This document shows positions 1 through 6,943 of a stretch of DNA of 15,973 nt, in pieces. Under the pieces are notes generated by a model. It searched no databases. It saw nothing but the letters and a program-made list of their open reading frames with translations, and was not told the origin of the DNA. Position numbers and translations under genes: made by a program. This DNA is from CAYMDS01 sp964576705 (GTDB lineage Bacteria > Patescibacteriota > Microgenomatia > Levybacterales > UBA12049), in contig CAZNVI010000025.1 in the NCBI GenBank assembly GCA_964576705.1, positions 1-15,973 of the forward strand, given 5' to 3'. Position 1 is the first letter of the stretch; every line of letters begins with the position of its first letter.

Positions 1-47
1 AATTGATTCTATATTTGCTGATATGGCCACATTCTAAAAGTGTTTAT

Positions 48-78
48 TTCCACCTGAAAGGTGGAACAGACTCGCCAC
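48..78 (-). repeat. REP-like hairpin, left end of the transposase element
   Basis: A perfect 8-bp palindrome (TTCCACCT, loop GAA, AGGTGGAA; 48-66) is followed inward by CTCGCCAC (71-78). Read on the minus strand this is GTGGCGAGT followed by the hairpin. The same arrangement occurs in inverted orientation at 801-831, and the two 31-base units agree at 26 positions by my alignment. A short conserved head next to a hairpin is the known layout of REP sequences mobilised by REP-associated tyrosine transposases. The pair therefore probably marks the ends of one element. Confidence 0.75.
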
Positions 79-95
79 ATCAATATTGAACCAAG

Positions 96-761
96 CTATT
101 CAAAAGTAAGGTGTTTAATTTTATCTAATTCTTTTCCATAGGATATATTATCAAGAAGAAATTGTTTATAGGATTCTATCGACGAGAATCTATCAAGAAT
201 TGATCGACTATCCCCAATTGACGAATCTCTTTTAAGAAATAGAGGTAAAGAAGACCACGGGTAAGAAAACAACTCAGACTCTTTAATAATAAATGAAACT
301 ACAGGATTTATATGGATATATCGCGATAAGTGCAGTAATTGTTCGTCAGTTTCTACATGTACTGCTTTGAATACCCCTTGTAGCAAAGCGCCAACCCGGT
401 CATGTTTAGTATTAAAATACCTTGTGTAACTATTGGTAAATTGGCTAATGAATCTAGAAATACCATTTTCCGAGGTTTGTTTCAGCAAAAAGTGAAAATG
501 GTTAGGCATTAGTACAAAGCTTATAATTTCTACATATTTTTTTCGAGATTGAATAGACGAGAGAATATTATTTCTTTCCAATATAGTTAATTCTTTTAAC
601 CTTGCTAGTTTCATTGGCAAGTCGCGGTACTTGTAGTATTGGAGGGATAACATTGCTTGTCGATAGTCACTTTTACTTGTAAAAATTGGATTGCGGGCAA
701 CTCCGCGATTAAATATATGATAAAACTCATTATTAACTAATGGCACTCGAAAATCAGGCAT
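96..761 (-). CDS. REP-associated tyrosine transposase (Y1/HUH, TnpA_REP family)
   Basis: 221-aa HUH-superfamily single-strand DNA transposase of the REP-associated type (RAYT). The HUH motif is visible as MPNHFHFLLK (H88 and H90). The nucleophile region is SYTRYFN (Y112 or Y115), and the family-typical YIHINPV follows at about 148-154. Such enzymes nick and join single-stranded DNA at REP hairpins, and no partner genes are needed. The length is normal and no frameshift is seen, so the gene appears intact. I chose the ATG at 761 over the upstream TTG at 797, because that TTG is part of a TTGACA -35 box. The gene is bounded by inverted REP-like hairpins (48-78 and 801-831). It lies divergent from ychF and looks like a recent or maintained insertion in the ychF upstream region. 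Confidence 0.9.
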   Translation of the reverse strand: MPDFRVPLVNNEFYHIFNRGVARNPIFTSKSDYRQAMLSLQYYKYRDLPMKLARLKELTILERNNILSSIQSRKKYVEIISFVLMPNHFHFLLKQTSENGISRFISQFTNSYTRYFNTKHDRVGALLQGVFKAVHVETDEQLLHLSRYIHINPVVSFIIKESELFSYPWSSLPLFLKRDSSIGDSRSILDRFSSIESYKQFLLDNISYGKELDKIKHLTFE

Positions 762-767
762 ATTTAT

Positions 768-797
768 CTTATAGCTGAAAATTTTATGATATGTCAA
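768..797 (-). promoter_or_regulatory. Promoter of the transposase gene
   Basis: On the minus strand, TTGACA (797-792) and TATAAG (773-768) are separated by 18 bp. The -10 box ends 6 nt before the ATG at 761, so the transcript would start at or next to the start codon. The promoter lies inside the element, between the right REP-like repeat and the gene, so it would travel with it. Confidence 0.6.
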
Positions 798-800
798 GGG

Positions 801-831
801 GTGGCGAGTTTGCGCTACCTTCCAGGTGGAA
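801..831 (+). repeat. REP-like hairpin, right end of the transposase element
   Basis: GTGGCGAGT (801-809) is followed by an imperfect hairpin, CTACCT (815-820), loop TCC, AGGTGG (824-829) with one G-T pair. An alternative foldback is CTTCC/GGAAG (819-832). It is the inverted counterpart of 48-78 with about five substitutions in 31 bases. It ends only 7 bp before the ychF -10 box. Confidence 0.72.
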
Positions 832-838
832 GCTTTGG

Positions 839-844
839 TATAAT
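839..844 (+). promoter_or_regulatory. -10 box of ychF
   Basis: TATAAT ends 6 nt before the ATG at 851, and no Shine-Dalgarno sequence lies between. At 17 bp upstream the sequence is TACCTT inside the REP-like hairpin, which is a poor -35. The element insertion may therefore have replaced the original upstream half of this promoter. Confidence 0.5.
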
Positions 845-850
845 ATATAT

Positions 851-1945
851 ATGAATATTTCTTGCGGCATCATTGGTCTTCCGAACGTTGGGAAGTCGAC
901 TTTATTTAATGCTCTTTTAAAAAAGCAGCAGGCTTTGGCTGCGAACTATCCATTTGCTACTATCGAACCTAATGTCGGTGTAGTCGCAGTTCCTGATAAT
1001 CGTTTAAATCAGTTGGCAGAAATTACGAAAATGGAGGAGAAAATGTCAGGTCTTCCGCCTGTAAAACCCGCTACTGTGGAATTTGTGGATATCGCAGGAC
1101 TCGTAAAAGGTGCGTCAGAAGGAGCAGGATTAGGAAATAAATTTCTATCTCATATACGCGAAGTATCAGTAATCGCGCATGTAGTTAGAGCATTTATCGA
1201 TGACAATATTATAAGAGAAGGAAGTAGTGATCCTGAATCAGATTATGCAGTGATTCAAACAGAGCTAATTTTAGCTGATTTACAAACAGCCACAAGCCAT
1301 GAAGCGAAAACCAAAAGCATTGGTGAAAAGGCGCTTTTTAGAAGAATAGCTGATGATTTAAACGCAGGAATTCCGGTAAGATTAATGAACTTCAGCGATG
1401 AGGAAGTGGGTCTCGTAAGACAGGTATTTTTCCTCACTGATAAGCCCGAATTGATCGTTTTAAACGTTTCAGAAGACGATTATTCATTGATTAATATTCC
1501 GACTCTTATATCTAAATACGCGAGTCTACTTCAAATCCCGGAAAGTAGATTTGTGGTGATCTGTGCAAAGATCGAGTCAGAACTCGCTGCGTTATCAGAA
1601 ATTGAGCAAAAAATATATTTAGAGGATTTGGGGCTCACCACTTCAGGTTTGGAAAGATTGATACAGAAAGCGTATGCCGAATTAGGATTAATATCTTTCC
1701 TTACAGCGGGAGAGAAGGAAGTGCGGGCATGGACCACTCCTAAAGGTTCTACCGCAGTCCAAGCCAGTGGGGAAATACATACTGATTTTATGAAAAAGTT
1801 TATTAAAGCAGAAGTGGTTTCCTTCGGTGATTTTGTAGAAAATAACGGTTGGAAGGGGAGTCGAGAAAAAGGTAAAGCACGATTAGAAGGAAAAGAGTAT
1901 GTGATGAATGATGGAGACGTCGTGGAGTTTAAGATCGGAGCTTGA
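851..1945 (+). CDS. ychF: Redox-regulated ATPase YchF (Obg/OLA1 family)
   Basis: 364 aa, the normal length for the near-universal ribosome-associated P-loop NTPase YchF. Visible motifs are the P-loop GLPNVGKS (9-16), the G3 region DIAGLVKGASEGAGLGN (80-96) and NVSE (205-208). The last replaces NKxD and is the family feature linked to ATP rather than GTP preference. The C-terminal TGS domain runs from about 281 to 364 (FLTAGEKEVRAWT, later NDGDVVEF). The reading frame stays open upstream to 791, but those codons encode the REP-like repeat and not YchF. The family start (NISCGIIGLPN) is at 851, directly behind a TATAAT box. The 1962 gene follows after 16 bp and is probably cotranscribed. Confidence 0.97.
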   Translation: MNISCGIIGLPNVGKSTLFNALLKKQQALAANYPFATIEPNVGVVAVPDNRLNQLAEITKMEEKMSGLPPVKPATVEFVDIAGLVKGASEGAGLGNKFLSHIREVSVIAHVVRAFIDDNIIREGSSDPESDYAVIQTELILADLQTATSHEAKTKSIGEKALFRRIADDLNAGIPVRLMNFSDEEVGLVRQVFFLTDKPELIVLNVSEDDYSLINIPTLISKYASLLQIPESRFVVICAKIESELAALSEIEQKIYLEDLGLTTSGLERLIQKAYAELGLISFLTAGEKEVRAWTTPKGSTAVQASGEIHTDFMKKFIKAEVVSFGDFVENNGWKGSREKGKARLEGKEYVMNDGDVVEFKIGA

Positions 1946-1961
1946 TATGTCCTAAACAAAT

Positions 1962-2288
1962 ATGGTTCAGAGAATAGAAAATAATACAGCTCCTTGTACT
2001 TGTAAGTACTGTAGATATGGAGAAGATATATTCATTACGGGTGATGTTATTAAGATTGATCCCGATGTTCAGCATGAAGATATAGATAATGTATCCCAGC
2101 ATGAGCGAGGATCAGGGGATGATTATGGTTTCTTGGTGATCAGGGGCAATCCGGTTAATACAGTATTAGCTTATGGAGATTCATTTGCATTTGGATATAA
2201 GGGCAATACCGAGAGAGGCAAAACAGGAGAAGTACTAAGGGGAATATTTGGCAATCAGGTCAATGTAATAGCGAATTTTAAGAAATAA
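1962..2288 (+). CDS. Small hypothetical protein with a CxCxxC motif and GDDYG/FGYKG signature
   Basis: 108 aa, family not recognised. It has three clustered cysteines (C12, C14, C17; CTCKYC) that could bind a metal but lack a second Cys/His pair. An acidic middle follows, then GSGDDYGFLV (about 51-60) and FAFGYKG (about 73-79). No membrane segment or signal peptide is seen. It starts 16 bp after the ychF stop with no Shine-Dalgarno or promoter of its own, so it is likely read with ychF. A frame-shifted DNA stretch at 3155-3433 encodes a similar DDYG...FGYKG pattern at nearly the same spacing. This suggests a real, duplicated family and raises confidence that the gene is genuine. Confidence 0.7.
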   Translation: MVQRIENNTAPCTCKYCRYGEDIFITGDVIKIDPDVQHEDIDNVSQHERGSGDDYGFLVIRGNPVNTVLAYGDSFAFGYKGNTERGKTGEVLRGIFGNQVNVIANFKK

Positions 2289-2453
2289 TTTAAATATTAA
2301 TACTTTTAATAAGATATCCTCCTCCAGAGGCTTGCAGACACACCCGGTGCGTAGAGCGTCTTTTCGTTTTTCAGCGGGATAGCTGATATATTAGTGTTGG
2401 TATGAGCTTTTGGAATCAAACAAAATATCTCAAATTCTGCTAAGAAGGAACTT

Positions 2454-2492
2454 AAAAATCGAACGTGCTTGCCTGACAGCACAAGCACGTTC
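2454..2492 (-). terminator. Intrinsic terminator of the receiver-domain gene
   Basis: A perfect 11-bp stem (GAACGTGCTTG at 2461-2471 with CAAGCACGTTC at 2482-2492, 10-nt loop) is followed on the minus strand by GA and a run of five T (2458-2454). It lies 15 bp downstream of the minus-strand stop codon at 2507. A second small hairpin, CTGGGT/ACCCAG (2499-2518), contains that stop codon itself. Confidence 0.75.
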
Positions 2493-2506
2493 ATAATACT
2501 GGGTCT

Positions 2507-3004
2507 TTAAAAACCCAGACCTTTTAATATGTTTATTAGCCCCTCAGAGGCTCCTTTATTGAAAGCCTTAGCCCCAATTTCTAGAAACTGGTTTTCAATT
2601 CCAAGCTCACCTTTCATGGTATTCCCGATCACGACCGCAGTCGGATCGAGAACTAATACTGCCCGGGTGCATGCCAAGCCATTCATGCCGCCGGGCATAT
2701 CATAGTCCATGATATAGGCCTGGAATCTTTCGCCTGCCTGCATCGTTGCAAGCAGGGATTCGCAGTTCAGAAAAGGGACCGGTAGTGAACCGGTCATAAA
2801 GATAGATACATACTCAGCTATCGTATCTAATCTATCTTGGTCGTCATTGACTACGGCGATCTTTTTGACCGCCGGAGTTGGCGCAGGTCGCGCAGCCGTC
2901 CGAGATATCGGCAATGCTTGAGCCAACAATAATAGCAAAGCCACTACAGGCAATACTAATATACCAAGCCTCATGCCTCCTCTCTGCGTTCCAACAAGGT
3001 CCAT
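2507..3004 (-). CDS. Membrane-anchored (or secreted) stand-alone receiver-domain protein
   Basis: 165 aa. Residues about 11-33 form one hydrophobic segment (LGILVLPVVALLLLLAQA), followed by a Pro/Ala linker. A CheY-like receiver domain spans about 47-165 with the full set of phosphorylation residues: acidic pair D54/D55, acceptor D100 in MDYDMPGG, T129 in GNTM, and K150 in FNKG. There is no output domain, so it is a single-domain response regulator. The hydrophobic N-terminus is unusual for a receiver, which must meet its kinase in the cytoplasm. It could be an N-in anchor, a signal peptide or a misassigned start. An AGGAG Shine-Dalgarno (3018-3014, 9 nt before the ATG) supports the start at 3004. 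The gene is visibly richer in G+C than its neighbours, and no histidine kinase gene is in the window. A terminator follows at 2454-2492. Confidence 0.8.
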   Translation of the reverse strand: MDLVGTQRGGMRLGILVLPVVALLLLLAQALPISRTAARPAPTPAVKKIAVVNDDQDRLDTIAEYVSIFMTGSLPVPFLNCESLLATMQAGERFQAYIMDYDMPGGMNGLACTRAVLVLDPTAVVIGNTMKGELGIENQFLEIGAKAFNKGASEGLINILKGLGF

Positions 3005-3115
3005 ATCTGTTAACTCCTAATGAGAATCTATCTAATTTGTCAGATTTTGAAAGAGCTGGCCGTTGTTTAGGGTAATGGCTTGTATAGCCTACCCAGGCAA
3101 CAACCAAAGTTTCGT

Positions 3116-3145
3116 TTGGATTATAGCATCAAATTAAGATAAAAT
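3116..3145 (+). promoter_or_regulatory. Promoter of the 3155 relic gene
   Basis: TTGGAT (3116-3121), an 18-bp spacer and TAAAAT (3140-3145) lie 9 nt before the ATG at 3155. The arrangement matches the other leaderless-type promoters of this window. It suggests the relic was, or still is, transcribed. Confidence 0.45.
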
Positions 3146-3154
3146 CTAAGAACT

Positions 3155-3433
3155 ATGGGCCGAGCAGAAGGATTTGGCGGAGGTCCAGCGAAGCTGTGCA
3201 TTCCGCTTGGTGCGAACGGACGAATGAAGCGCGGAGTTCGTTTGCTTGACAGAGGCGAAAGTATTCTTATTGATTCTTTAGAAGGGCGGCATAGGCCGTC
3301 ACGATGAAGGCTCTATAGATGATTATGGCACGCTTGTGTTCTATAGAGAGGAAAACACAAGATAGTTGATTTATGTAGAGGTCAGTCGCAAAGCTTTGGT
3401 TATAAAGGAAAAATGATTTCTGATGATACTTGA
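3155..3433 (+). pseudogene. Frame-shifted relic resembling a paralogue of the 1962-2288 gene
   Basis: The ATG at 3155 opens a 50-codon frame that stops at 3307. The similarity then continues in the next frame (from about 3282 to the stop at 3365: GRHDEGSIDDYGTLVFY) and again in the first frame (about 3347-3433: SQSFGYKGK). Joined, they resemble the 1962-2288 protein: HERGSGDDYGFLV against HDEGSIDDYGTLV, and FAFGYKGN against QSFGYKGK. About 50 residues precede the GS in both. The DDYG-to-FGYKG spacing is 77 nt here and 72 nt in the intact gene. At least two frame changes make it a pseudogene unless sequencing errors caused them. The 5' half is more G+C-rich than the surroundings. Whether the first 50 codons are still translated alone is unknown. 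Confidence 0.55.
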
Positions 3434-3500
3434 TTAAAGTGATACATGCTATGTTGTATTGAGCATCTACCAACTCGTCTAGAAAACGGATAGGCATAGA

Positions 3501-3529
3501 TTGTAATGGATTATAACTTATAGTATAAT
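3501..3529 (+). promoter_or_regulatory. Promoter of the 3539-6877 two-gene unit
   Basis: TTGTAA (3501-3506), a 17-bp spacer and a consensus TATAAT (3524-3529) end 9 nt before the ATG at 3539. No Shine-Dalgarno sequence fits in that gap, so the mRNA should be leaderless or carry only a few leader bases. Between the relic and this promoter (3434-3500) I see nothing else. Confidence 0.65.
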
Positions 3530-3538
3530 TCTTCAATT

Positions 3539-5758
3539 ATGGCTAGAGCAAAGGACATGGATGGTCAGCCGCAAGAGGCTAATGGATTAGAGACGAGGAA
3601 CTTACGCCCCGCAGATCCCACGACTTTGATGCAAGATAACCCTGCTGCATTAATAGTAAATAAGGAATCTTACCGGTTAATGGCTAGTAAATTTTCACCC
3701 GGACGTTTTGATGCACCTCAGGTGGCAAGAGTCGTGACATATTCAGCAGAGGGAGAAGAAGTAATTAAAGATTTCATTGTCGATGGAATGACGCGAACTA
3801 AATATGTTTATGACAATAGAGCAAGAATTGAACAAGAGAATCCTGGTTTTGTATTTACAGTAAACGATATAACGCAGGATGTCATAGGTAACTCTGACGT
3901 AGTTCCAGCTTCGGAAAAGAAAGATGGTCAAGATGCGCTTACTTTAGTTCAATATATGCGCGCTGTTATTCCTCCTACAGTAGAACATACGAAAATAGCT
4001 CCTGATAGAATTGCAGCTCATTTAATTAATGGGTGGAGAAGTATGGTAGGAGATCAGATAGCCGAAAGATATTCTGCTGTCGCCGCACTTAACCTGTTGA
4101 CCCATCCGAACACTAATATAGCAACTGATCAAGCGTTACAAAGAGAATTGCAAAAACAGTTAAACCGTATGGCGGGAGAAACTGAAGAAGAACGTGATAG
4201 ACTGCAAGACGCTTTGGTTCAAATGGCACAAATTATTCGACAATCGAAAATAAATAAACCCGAAGTAGCAAAGGCCGCATATGTACTAGTCGCATCTGGT
4301 TCGGAAGTGATAGGCGGAGAAAAAGAAACCGCAAGACAGATATATGGAATGCTGCATAGTCCGAATGTCGAACAGAAACTACAAAGGGCTTATCCTGGTG
4401 CAGGAATTGGTGAGCAATCAGAGCGTGAGCTCGCAAGGGAAGAGTTAGGAGCTAGAATCGGACGTTTTTTTAGAAATAATAAGGACGAGCGCAATATTAG
4501 TGAATTGATGGGTACATTCAATTCAGCATTCCAAGATTCTGATTTAAGATTGGACCAATTAAATGATGTTTTGACATCAGAAAAACCAGTTCAGCAATAC
4601 ACAGAATTAAGGAGTGAGATTAATAGGGATAAATTAGAAGACAAATATAGATTGCAGCTCCAAAGACTTAATAGAAGAGAATTAAGCGATGCAGAAGTGA
4701 GATTACTTAATAACCTTGGGTTTAAGCGATATCTTGTTGATAGTGAGATACCTGGTTTAGTAAGAGCCATAAGTACTGCTCAGGATGAGGTAGCTAAAGC
4801 AAGAATTCAGGTAGCTAAATTTGCAGATGAAACTGAAAGAGAAGAGCTTGCCTCTGCAGGAGTCAGGCTAGAGGTATTCGACCAGGTATTAGAAGAAATA
4901 GCAGAGGTTGAAAGTCAAATATTAAGCGCGACCAACCCTAGAACAGTAACAGTAAAAGCTCAAGAATTGAATGGAATTTTAACGGACATTAACCGTCGGG
5001 TTAATCATCAGAGATCATCGCATGCTGTAGGATTAGAAATAGATAGAGCAAGTGGTACGAAATTTGCAGAAGGCCTTGGAGGCCCGCAAGCGAGACAATC
5101 TGCGATCAATTACGTATTGGGAAAATTTTCTAATACTATTGATGGAAGAAATATTAATGAAGCAAGAAGAATGATAGGGCAACTAGTTGGTCTTGACCCT
5201 GATTTATTTAATAAAGTAATTAGCGGTGATATACGTCTAGTCGTAGCATTGGATGAGCAAAGAAAAAGAATAAGAAGAGCAAGTGCTGATGTGGTAGAAG
5301 TTTTAGTAAGACCCGATGCTGTTGTTCAGTCTACAGTTACAACGGAAGAAGCGCGTATGGCCGAGCCAGCAGTTACCATGCCACAGATGCCTTTAGCAGA
5401 AGCGCTTAAACCCGTAGGAGAACCACCTGCTACAGAAGAAACAGTAGTCTTTGCAGAACAGGATATAGATGAAGTCAGGCTGGGGAGGAATAGAGAAAAG
5501 CTGGGTAGGTTATTAGAGGAAATGGGTGAAAGATTACCAGAGATTGACCTTGAATCTAGTGAGTTAACTCCTGAAGAAAGAAGAAAGTTACAAGATTTAA
5601 TAGATAGACTTGGTATGCTTGCATTTGGTCGTGATGGAACATCACTTATTATGACAGAAGTCTACCCTGCTATGTTAGCAAAGGAAAGAGCGAGACAGGA
5701 AGCAAGAGTCGCTGGTGAGATCGCTGATAATCATGACCTTACGAGTACTAGTAGATAA
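3539..5758 (+). CDS. 739-aa helical protein, possible ParB-like N-terminal domain
   Basis: No confident family. Residues about 36-115 carry DFIVDGMTRTKYVYDNRAR, which recalls the conserved D/E-G-x-x-R box of ParB/sulfiredoxin-fold domains. After it comes FVFTVNDI and a helical stretch (about 130-190) that could be a ParB-type helical region. Residues about 200-600 are rich in Glu, Arg, Gln and Leu with little hydrophobic clustering, and look alpha-helical with coiled-coil tendency (especially 355-490). A Pro/Glu/Thr-rich linker (about 603-640) leads to a last helical segment (645-739). There are no membrane segments or signal peptide, so it should be cytoplasmic. It has its own promoter and is followed after 18 bp by the 5777 gene, which implies an operon. 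The ParB resemblance rests on one motif and is tentative; a structural or nucleoid-associated protein is an alternative. Confidence 0.6.
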   Translation: MARAKDMDGQPQEANGLETRNLRPADPTTLMQDNPAALIVNKESYRLMASKFSPGRFDAPQVARVVTYSAEGEEVIKDFIVDGMTRTKYVYDNRARIEQENPGFVFTVNDITQDVIGNSDVVPASEKKDGQDALTLVQYMRAVIPPTVEHTKIAPDRIAAHLINGWRSMVGDQIAERYSAVAALNLLTHPNTNIATDQALQRELQKQLNRMAGETEEERDRLQDALVQMAQIIRQSKINKPEVAKAAYVLVASGSEVIGGEKETARQIYGMLHSPNVEQKLQRAYPGAGIGEQSERELAREELGARIGRFFRNNKDERNISELMGTFNSAFQDSDLRLDQLNDVLTSEKPVQQYTELRSEINRDKLEDKYRLQLQRLNRRELSDAEVRLLNNLGFKRYLVDSEIPGLVRAISTAQDEVAKARIQVAKFADETEREELASAGVRLEVFDQVLEEIAEVESQILSATNPRTVTVKAQELNGILTDINRRVNHQRSSHAVGLEIDRASGTKFAEGLGGPQARQSAINYVLGKFSNTIDGRNINEARRMIGQLVGLDPDLFNKVISGDIRLVVALDEQRKRIRRASADVVEVLVRPDAVVQSTVTTEEARMAEPAVTMPQMPLAEALKPVGEPPATEETVVFAEQDIDEVRLGRNREKLGRLLEEMGERLPEIDLESSELTPEERRKLQDLIDRLGMLAFGRDGTSLIMTEVYPAMLAKERARQEARVAGEIADNHDLTSTSR

Positions 5759-5776
5759 TTATTAAAGAATAGAGTT

Positions 5777-6877
5777 ATGTCAAAGGCAGAAAGAATCAGC
5801 GATTATCAGTCTCCATCTGGACCCCGGTTAGAACGTAAAAGAGATCATAAACGTCCAGACCAACTAGCAGATTACGTTATTGGAGCTATTGCTGAATTTC
5901 GAGCAGGCGAAAGAAGCGATCTTCCGGCTTTGAGAGACATTGCGGAAACTTTTGGCACTTCAAATTTAGCAGTTGTTAAGACACTTAGAAATCGTGGAAT
6001 ATATCCAACACTTGAAGCAGCTTATAGAGAGGCAAATATTGTTTATCCTTCAAATGAATGGGCATGGATGCTGGGAATTCTAGCTCTCGGCGGAAGTGCA
6101 AGCCCGCATAATATGCAAATTTCTTTAGCTAGTGCAGACCCTGACTTACTTAAGGCTTTTAGCCTAAGAGGAGCTAATCTTTTCCATTCAAATCCGATTA
6201 CAAATTACCATTCTGTGCAATTAGATGGTAGAGAAAGTAAGAAAGTAATCTTTGGTAATTCATATATGATAAATGCGCTTGGTGATTTAAGAAAGGAATC
6301 CTGGCCGAGTACTATATCTGAAAGGCATGGGTGGATATATGACGATGATGAGTACATATGGTCTTTTCTCGAGGGTGCCTGTGAAGTCCGTGGTCATTTC
6401 TCAAATAAACCCAGCAAAAGAAGGATTTTAATAAACACAAACTTTCCACATGTAGCCAATACTATTTCAGATTTACTGGTTCGCGTGGGAGTAGAACAGC
6501 CAAGAGTTAGAACTGACTCAAGTGCCAGAGAAGGGATTAGGGGTGTTGAGATCGATAGAATTGATGACGTGAGATTCATAACTTCGCATATCCACTCGGT
6601 AAGTCCTAAGCGTGAAGAGATCCTTAAGCAGTTAAGAGAATCAGAGATAAAATCTCCTGCAAGGGTGAGTTCGCTCGATGAGGTACAGACTGAATGGGTA
6701 AGGCTTAAGAATCTACTTGGTCGAACTCCAAATTCTTCAGACATTCTTAGATTGAAACAATCAGGAGATACACCGTATTCATTTAGGGTTTATTTAAATT
6801 GGTCGGGTGAAGATACTTGGTTAAAAGCAGCTAGTTTTTTTGAAGATATGACAGAGATTAAAGAATATTCAGAATAA
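5777..6877 (+). CDS. HTH / degenerate LAGLIDADG protein with a homing-endonuclease-associated repeat
   Basis: 366 aa, three parts. (a) A helix-turn-helix-like segment at about 48-72 (LRDIAETFGTSNLAVVKTL). (b) A two-copy LAGLIDADG-type core: copy one begins WAWMLGILALGGS (96-107) and copy two IWSFLEGACEVRG (194-206), each followed by the expected beta/alpha pattern. The metal-binding acid expected at the end of each motif is missing in copy one (LALGG) and uncertain in copy two (E200 or E203). (c) A C-terminal segment at about 303-354 (VRLKNLLGRTPNSSDI ... DTWLKAA) resembling the homing-endonuclease-associated repeat. A free-standing, apparently non-cleaving LAGLIDADG protein with an HTH suggests a domesticated DNA-binding regulator, as in WhiA, rather than an active homing enzyme. 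It lies 18 bp after the 739-aa gene without an own promoter, so the two are probably cotranscribed. Confidence 0.65.
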   Translation: MSKAERISDYQSPSGPRLERKRDHKRPDQLADYVIGAIAEFRAGERSDLPALRDIAETFGTSNLAVVKTLRNRGIYPTLEAAYREANIVYPSNEWAWMLGILALGGSASPHNMQISLASADPDLLKAFSLRGANLFHSNPITNYHSVQLDGRESKKVIFGNSYMINALGDLRKESWPSTISERHGWIYDDDEYIWSFLEGACEVRGHFSNKPSKRRILINTNFPHVANTISDLLVRVGVEQPRVRTDSSAREGIRGVEIDRIDDVRFITSHIHSVSPKREEILKQLRESEIKSPARVSSLDEVQTEWVRLKNLLGRTPNSSDILRLKQSGDTPYSFRVYLNWSGEDTWLKAASFFEDMTEIKEYSE

Positions 6878-6943
6878 AGTAGTACTCTCAATTTGTTAAT
6901 AGTTAATTATCGTACCCATGTCCGGATATATCAGATACTCCTT

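Noticed and set aside
791..850. N-terminal extension of ychF from the ATG at 791
   Set aside because: The 20 extra codons translate the REP-like hairpin, and the TATAAT box lies within them. YchF proteins begin at the residue encoded at 851.
2306..2494. 62-codon open frame on the minus strand after the receiver gene
   Set aside because: It begins beside the terminator hairpin at 2461-2492 and would include the terminator in its 5' end. No ribosome site or recognisable motif is present. The spacer 2289-2453 shows only a G+C-richer patch with a weak foldback (ACACACC/GGTGCGT).
2878..3075. 65-codon plus-strand open frame over the receiver gene start
   Set aside because: It is antisense to the receiver coding region and its Shine-Dalgarno. 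Only the last 18 codons look at all coding-like, and no start signal is present.
3311..3361. Two overlapping perfect hairpins (CTCTATAGA/TCTATAGAG and CTTGTGTT/AACACAAG) as a riboswitch-like element
   Set aside because: They fall inside the frame-shifted relic, whose protein-level similarity explains the sequence better. There is no T-run and no long leader for the downstream gene, which has its own promoter at 3501-3529.
3267..3536. 89-codon open frame on the minus strand upstream of the 739-aa gene
   Set aside because: It runs antisense over the relic gene and over the TTGTAA/TATAAT promoter, reads like translated AT-rich spacer, and has no Shine-Dalgarno or family feature.
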